Assembly (NCBI GenBank): GCA_937915975.1
Contig: CALGGL010000365.1
Coordinates: 1-16,023 of the forward strand
DNA: 16,023 nucleotides
Direction: 5' to 3'
DNA from: an uncultured Lachnospiraceae bacterium
GTDB taxonomy: Bacteria; Bacillota; Clostridia; Lachnospirales; Lachnospiraceae
Part shown: positions 14,621 through 16,023 of the stretch, piece by piece
Numbering within the stretch: the first letter of the stretch is position 1
How the letters are laid out: each line of letters begins with the position of its first letter
Program-made: the position numbers and the translations under genes
The notes under the pieces: generated by a model
The model's input: only the letters and a program-made list of their open reading frames with translations
The model's database searches: none
What the model was told of the DNA's origin: nothing

Positions 14621-15562
14621 TTATTCATTATTTTCGTCATCTGTTTGACTCTTAATACGAATTAATTCCATCTCGAAATCCTGACGGTTTTTCTGAACAA
14701 TTGTCTGGAGCATAAGTCCCGTAAACAAACTTTGTATGGCTGCTATCATAGTAAAACCGCACACAATCAGGGTAGGGAAATTAGGAACCTCCCCTGTCTT
14801 TAAATATTCAACAAATACAGGAATAAAAAATCCAACCGCTATTACCGCAAGCAAAAGCGAGATAATGCCGAAGAAAACCATCGGCTTGTAGTTTCTGAAA
14901 AGTCTTCCTATTGTACGAAGCACCTTAAATCCGTCCGAATAGGTATTCAGCTTGGATACACTGCCCTCCGGTCTGTCACGGTACTCTATAACCACATTTT
15001 CGATAAACATATTTTTATCAATGGCATGTATGCTCATCTCTGTTTCAATTTCAAAGCCCTTTGATAAAACAGGAAAGGATTTAACAAATTGATAGCTGAA
15101 TGCTCTGTAGCCTGTCATTATATCCTTGATGTCGCTTTTAAACAGGACATTAATGCTTTTTCTTACCAATGAATTACCCAAATTATGAAAAGGTCTTTTG
15201 TTTTCTTCAAAATATGTAGAAGACAAACGATCTCCCACAACCATATCAACCTTACGCTTAAGCACCTTTTCTGCCATCTCGGGAGCAAATTCAGCAGGAT
15301 ATGTGTCATCACCGTCCGTCATGATATAGCACTCCGCATCAATATCCCTAAACATACGCCTGATTACGTTTCCTTTACCCTGTTGATACTCATATCTTAC
15401 GATAGCGCCTGCATTTCTTGCTATCTCATCCGTTTTATCTGTTGAGTTATTATCATATACATAAATAACCGCTTCCGGCAGTGCCTTCTTAAAATCGGTT
15501 ACTACCTTTTCAATTGTTTTACTTTCATTATAGCAAGGGATTAACACTGCAATTTTATCCAT
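14621..15562 (-). CDS. GT2 glycosyltransferase of the polyprenyl-phosphate sugar synthase type
   Basis: The 313-residue protein has a GT-A catalytic domain. VLIPCYNES (6-14) is the nucleotide-binding start and DNNSTDKT (37-44) follows; MTDGDDTYP (81-89) carries the metal-binding acidic motif. DIMTGYRAF (147-155) and EIETEM (171-176) are acceptor-side blocks seen in DPM1/GtrB-like enzymes. Two membrane helices follow at about 228-250 and 263-287, then a charged tail. Such enzymes move a sugar from a nucleotide donor to undecaprenyl phosphate on the cytoplasmic face. It is the first gene of the minus-strand operon. AGGAG lies 11 bases before the ATG, rather far, but the protein start matches the family exactly. 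The sugar cannot be inferred. Confidence 0.88.
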   Translation of the reverse strand: MDKIAVLIPCYNESKTIEKVVTDFKKALPEAVIYVYDNNSTDKTDEIARNAGAIVRYEYQQGKGNVIRRMFRDIDAECYIMTDGDDTYPAEFAPEMAEKVLKRKVDMVVGDRLSSTYFEENKRPFHNLGNSLVRKSINVLFKSDIKDIMTGYRAFSYQFVKSFPVLSKGFEIETEMSIHAIDKNMFIENVVIEYRDRPEGSVSKLNTYSDGFKVLRTIGRLFRNYKPMVFFGIISLLLAVIAVGFFIPVFVEYLKTGEVPNFPTLIVCGFTMIAAIQSLFTGLMLQTIVQKNRQDFEMELIRIKSQTDDENNE

Positions 15563-15619
15563 GACAATTTGAACTCCTATACTTAAAAATATTCAGTATA
15601 TCCTTAACAAATCCTGTTT

Positions 15620-15648
15620 AGTCTAATATAAAGACCTGCTTTTGTCAA
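15620..15648 (-). promoter_or_regulatory. Promoter of the GT2/membrane-protein operon
   Basis: On the minus strand a perfect TTGACA (15643-15648) is followed after 17 bases by TAGACT (15620-15625). Transcription would start near 15613, giving a leader of about 50 bases before the ATG at 15562. Confidence 0.6.
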
Positions 15649-15686
15649 GTATAGCCGGGATACCGTCAGATTATTCAAAATCACGT

Positions 15687-16022
15687 TTAATTAATTTCGG
15701 ATAGCTTTTTCTCGATGGCTTTTGTGGCGAAGATCTGCGGATAGCGCATGATGTGTTTCTGGAGACCGTTGGGTTCATCGACATAGCAGATTCCGTATTT
15801 CAGGAGGAAACGGAAACGGTTGAAAGAGAAGAGACTGGTGACAATCCGTTTGGTCGGGGTGTCGAAGTTGTCCCGGTTCTGGAGGTAAGCATCGCTGGCA
15901 ATGTAGGCCTCAACGTTGTTGTCGGCCAGAATCAGACGTTCTGTCTTGTATGAAAGAGGCTCGAACATCTGAAGGATCGGGAATGAAGTCTGACCATCTT
16001 CCCGGAAGCAGAAAGAAGAGAG
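15687..16022 (-). CDS. Unrecognised protein, C-terminal 112 residues only (5' end beyond the window)
   Basis: The frame is open to the right edge of the window, with 18 further codons upstream of the ATG at 15968, so that ATG is probably internal and the gene is cut by the window. I do not recognise the product. The visible part is soluble, with ERLILADNNVEAYIASDAYLQNRD, a basic helix-like TPTKRIVTSLFSFNRFRFLLKYG and a C-terminal QKHIMRYPQIFATKAIEKK segment. The basic, helix-rich end could be a winged-helix-like DNA-binding tail, but this is only an impression. Codons are noticeably GC-richer than in the glycosyltransferase genes, as at the left end of the window. This hints at a mobile element, a recently acquired gene or a contig join between about 15650 and 15690. 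Confidence 0.55.
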   Translation of the reverse strand, partial: LSSFCFREDGQTSFPILQMFEPLSYKTERLILADNNVEAYIASDAYLQNRDNFDTPTKRIVTSLFSFNRFRFLLKYGICYVDEPNGLQKHIMRYPQIFATKAIEKKLSEIN

Positions 16023-16023
16023 T

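Overview
The window looks like low-GC Firmicutes DNA of the Lachnospiraceae/Butyrivibrio type from about 2.33 to 15.66 kb. This is judged from AT-rich codon use, strong AGGAGG ribosome binding sites, TATAAT promoters and the gene families. It is flanked on both sides by DNA of different character. The left 2.3 kb is visibly richer in G+C and carries a CotH-type surface protein and a PD-(D/E)XK (Rpn) nuclease gene, a combination reminiscent of Treponema. The last 340 bases hold the 3' end of an unrecognised gene, also with GC-richer codons. The left boundary cuts an iron-dependent alcohol dehydrogenase gene in two. The contig may therefore be a metagenomic chimera, or the site of a real insertion. 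The sequence alone cannot decide.

Layout. 3-1337 (+): 3' part of an Ig-like/CotH protein. 1378-1440: palindromic three-way-junction repeat. 1448-2269 (-): Rpn nuclease with its own promoter. 2314-3018 (-): truncated Fe-ADH with promoter and a leader palindrome. 3330-4739 and 4861-5454 (+): two soluble chemoreceptor-like proteins, the second unusually small. 5563-5608: terminator placed just ahead of an aminotransferase gene (5636-6823). 6828-6856: promoter for a run of plus-strand genes: malQ (4-alpha-glucanotransferase), plsC (acyltransferase), a membrane-anchored protein of unknown function, a CPBP-family membrane protease, murI (glutamate racemase), a DUF1934 protein and a methyltransferase. 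12677-15562 (-): a convergent two-gene glycosylation module, a polyprenyl-phosphate-type GT2 followed by a large GT-C-like membrane protein. 15687-16022 (-): partial unknown gene.

How the genes work together. The plus-strand run combines storage or maltodextrin metabolism with envelope synthesis (phosphatidic acid, D-glutamate). The minus-strand pair probably makes a lipid-linked sugar and transfers it outside the cell. The receptor pair would feed cytoplasmic signals to a CheA/CheW array.

The most striking non-coding structures are a 144-bp GC-rich inverted-repeat element between the protease gene and murI (10647-10790), a terminator-like hairpin inside the protease gene (10076-10104), and the palindromic element at 1378-1440. 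I found no tRNA, rRNA, CRISPR array or complete insertion sequence. No clearly new multi-gene system is evident. The candidates worth checking are the structured elements and the mini-receptor.
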